Shown: piece by piece, positions 6,855-7,789 of the stretch
How the letters are laid out: each line of letters opens with the position of its first letter
Position numbering within the stretch: position 1 is the stretch's first letter
Assembly: GCA_017557925.1 (NCBI GenBank)
Contig: JAFYWO010000119.1
Coordinates: forward strand, 1-7,789
From: Alphaproteobacteria bacterium
GTDB lineage: Bacteria > Pseudomonadota > Alphaproteobacteria > RF32 > CAG-239
DNA: 7,789 bases
Direction of reading: 5' to 3'
The notes under the pieces: model-generated
The model's database searches: none
What the model was told of the DNA's origin: nothing
Seen by the model: the letters and a program-made list of their open reading frames with translations, nothing else
Program-made: the position numbers and the translations under genes

Positions 6855-6858
6855 GCTG
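6845..6858. repeat. Perfect 14-bp palindrome over the stop codon
   Basis: CAGCTTATAAGCTG is its own reverse complement and contains the TAA stop of the 212-aa gene (6852-6854). It could be a short hairpin or a dyad binding site. The downstream part (AAGCTG pairing loosely with CAGGCT at 6871-6876, before the T-run at 6878-6885) might form a first, weak terminator. Confidence 0.45.
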
Positions 6859-6885
6859 CTATATTATATTCAGGCTCTTTTTTTT

Positions 6886-6908
6886 AGGTTCGTTCAAAGA
6901 GGTTCGTT
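6886..6908 (+). repeat. 9-bp direct repeat AGGTTCGTT ahead of the terminator
   Basis: AGGTTCGTT is present at 6886-6894 and 6900-6908. The second copy is the 5' arm of the terminator stem; the first could pair with the same 3' arm, giving an alternative hairpin. Confidence 0.55.
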
Positions 6909-6930
6909 GTGAAACGCACCTCTTTTTTTT
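6896..6930 (+). terminator. Intrinsic terminator of the 212-aa gene
   Basis: AAAGAGGT (6896-6903) pairs with ACCTCTTT (6918-6925); after one T/C mismatch CGTT (6905-6908) pairs with AACG (6913-6916) around the 4-base loop GTGA. A T8 run ends at 6930. The A-rich 5' flank is too short for strong two-way function. Confidence 0.88.
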
Positions 6931-6942
6931 ATTTAATAAATT

Positions 6943-6972
6943 TTGCTTGATTTATAAAATGTAGTGTATAGA
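6943..6972 (+). promoter_or_regulatory. Weak candidate promoter for the 247-aa gene
   Basis: TTGCTT (6943-6948), an 18-bp spacer and TATAGA (6967-6972) are the best pair in the 88-bp gap. The preceding strong terminator means the gene needs its own promoter. The match is poor and other AT-rich choices exist. Confidence 0.3.
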
Positions 6973-7018
6973 GTGCAAGCTTAAAATTGATTATTCTGAA
7001 TATTAAAATTATATAATT

Positions 7019-7762
7019 ATGGCAAAAACAAAGCAAAACACAGTTTTCATTCACACTACAGAAGGTGATGTGATTGAACGTAGTGAGTGTGCAGTAAAAA
7101 CATTTTTTAACAAAATGTATTTACTTGGAAACAAATTGTTTGATGCAAATGACAAGGTTATGATAGAAAAACCTTTAAGCATCAAAGAATACCCTTGTTA
7201 CCTTCAGGTAAACAACCAAAATTGTTATTATCTTTTTAATGCAAACGGTAAGGAAATTGCTCGTTCTCAAAAAGAAATTGAAGTGTTCTTTAATGATTGG
7301 TTTTCTTTTTTTGACAAGTCAGGAATTAAAAAGCTTGTTAACAGTAAAGGCGAAATCATTGTAGAAAACTTTGTTGAAGCAAACTTTTATGCTAACGGTT
7401 GGTATACTGTCAAATTTATGGGTGAAGTGGCTCTTTATGACGAAGATTGTATGTGTATCTATTCTTGCCCGTATGATATTGTAGTTGACCAAACACATAA
7501 CAGATTTATTGTTTGCTACTCTGAAAACAGAATTTCTGTTTTTGAAAAAAATTTGGAGCCGGTAATTTTGAATGCGGAAGCTTTTATCAGTATTGAAAAT
7601 GTTTATGCCGTCAAACGTGGAAATAACGTTGAAGTGTTTTTAAATAGTGGTAAATGCAATAAAGACAAAATTATTTGGAAAGGAACAAAAGACGAGTTTT
7701 TGTCAGATGTATGTATTATAGATGCAGATAATAATACAGGCATTTTTGTTGAAAGTTTTTAA
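7019..7762 (+). CDS. Repeat protein of unknown function, WG-repeat/beta-propeller-like
   Basis: The 247-aa protein has no signal peptide or membrane helix. It consists of about seven degenerate units of 31-35 residues. Each opens with a hydrophobic residue and a polar turn containing Asn, Asp, Gly or Lys: F10-IHTTEG, F41-DANDK, F73-NANGKE, V107-NSKGE, Y140-DEDC, F175-EKNLE and L208-NSGK, with a final F243 closing the series. Spacings are 31, 32, 34, 33, 35, 33 and 35. This resembles WG-type repeats, which are thought to build beta-rich propeller or solenoid scaffolds for protein contacts, but the Trp-Gly pair is missing from most units. Nine cysteines are scattered through it, which suits a cytoplasmic location. 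There is no Shine-Dalgarno: the leader is ATTATATAATT directly before ATG. No function can be assigned. Confidence 0.8.
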   Translation: MAKTKQNTVFIHTTEGDVIERSECAVKTFFNKMYLLGNKLFDANDKVMIEKPLSIKEYPCYLQVNNQNCYYLFNANGKEIARSQKEIEVFFNDWFSFFDKSGIKKLVNSKGEIIVENFVEANFYANGWYTVKFMGEVALYDEDCMCIYSCPYDIVVDQTHNRFIVCYSENRISVFEKNLEPVILNAEAFISIENVYAVKRGNNVEVFLNSGKCNKDKIIWKGTKDEFLSDVCIIDADNNTGIFVESF

Positions 7763-7789
7763 AATTTTGGTAAAAAAGCACCCATAACG
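7763..7789 (+). other. Possible 5' half of a terminator cut by the window end
   Basis: Right after the stop codon comes AAAAAAGCACCC (7772-7783), an A-run followed by a GC-rich stretch, as in the 5' arm of an intrinsic terminator. The matching GGGTGC plus T-run would lie beyond the window, so this is only a prediction. Confidence 0.3.

Overview
The window is AT-rich (roughly 30% G+C by eye) and every supported gene lies on the plus strand. The organism is a Gram-negative (diderm) bacterium: one operon encodes an MlaE/MlaF/MCE phospholipid transporter plus an auxiliary lipoprotein, a set that works between inner and outer membranes. A permease fused to a STAS-like N-terminal domain and a PqiC/DUF330-type lipoprotein are most familiar from Proteobacteria. 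An AT-rich, possibly gut-associated alphaproteobacterium is my best guess, but no rRNA or marker gene is present to fix it.

Layout. Positions 1-202 are an extremely AT-rich non-coding stretch with an inverted repeat and candidate promoter elements. A GT-C/GT39-like membrane glycosyltransferase follows (203-1705). After a 75-bp gap with a likely promoter come a PfkB/fructokinase-like protein with an altered active site (1781-2629) and, 31 bp later, the tightly packed transporter genes: STAS-MlaE permease (2661-3848), MlaF ATPase (3845-4594), MlaD/PqiB-like MCE protein (4594-5436) and PqiC-like lipoprotein (5438-6004). The last four overlap or nearly touch and end at a strong intrinsic terminator (6019-6050).

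The second part holds two free-standing genes of unknown function. The 212-aa gene (6216-6854) has a near-consensus promoter, phased A-tracts where an UP element would sit, a tandem 10-bp repeat upstream, strongly biased codons (21 of 29 Lys are AAG) and its own terminator. It looks like a highly expressed, independently regulated gene. The 247-aa gene (7019-7762) encodes about seven degenerate ~33-residue units, resembling WG-repeat or beta-propeller proteins. Neither has a Shine-Dalgarno sequence, whereas most of the operon genes do.

How it works together. The transporter should move lipids across the envelope: ATPase and permease in the inner membrane, MCE protein in the periplasm, lipoprotein on the outer-membrane side. 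The glycosyltransferase may modify an envelope glycan or lipid, so the first 6 kb has an envelope theme. The two unknown genes and the degenerate kinase-like protein are the main candidates for new biology. Nothing here looks like a CRISPR array, an insertion sequence, a tRNA or an rRNA.
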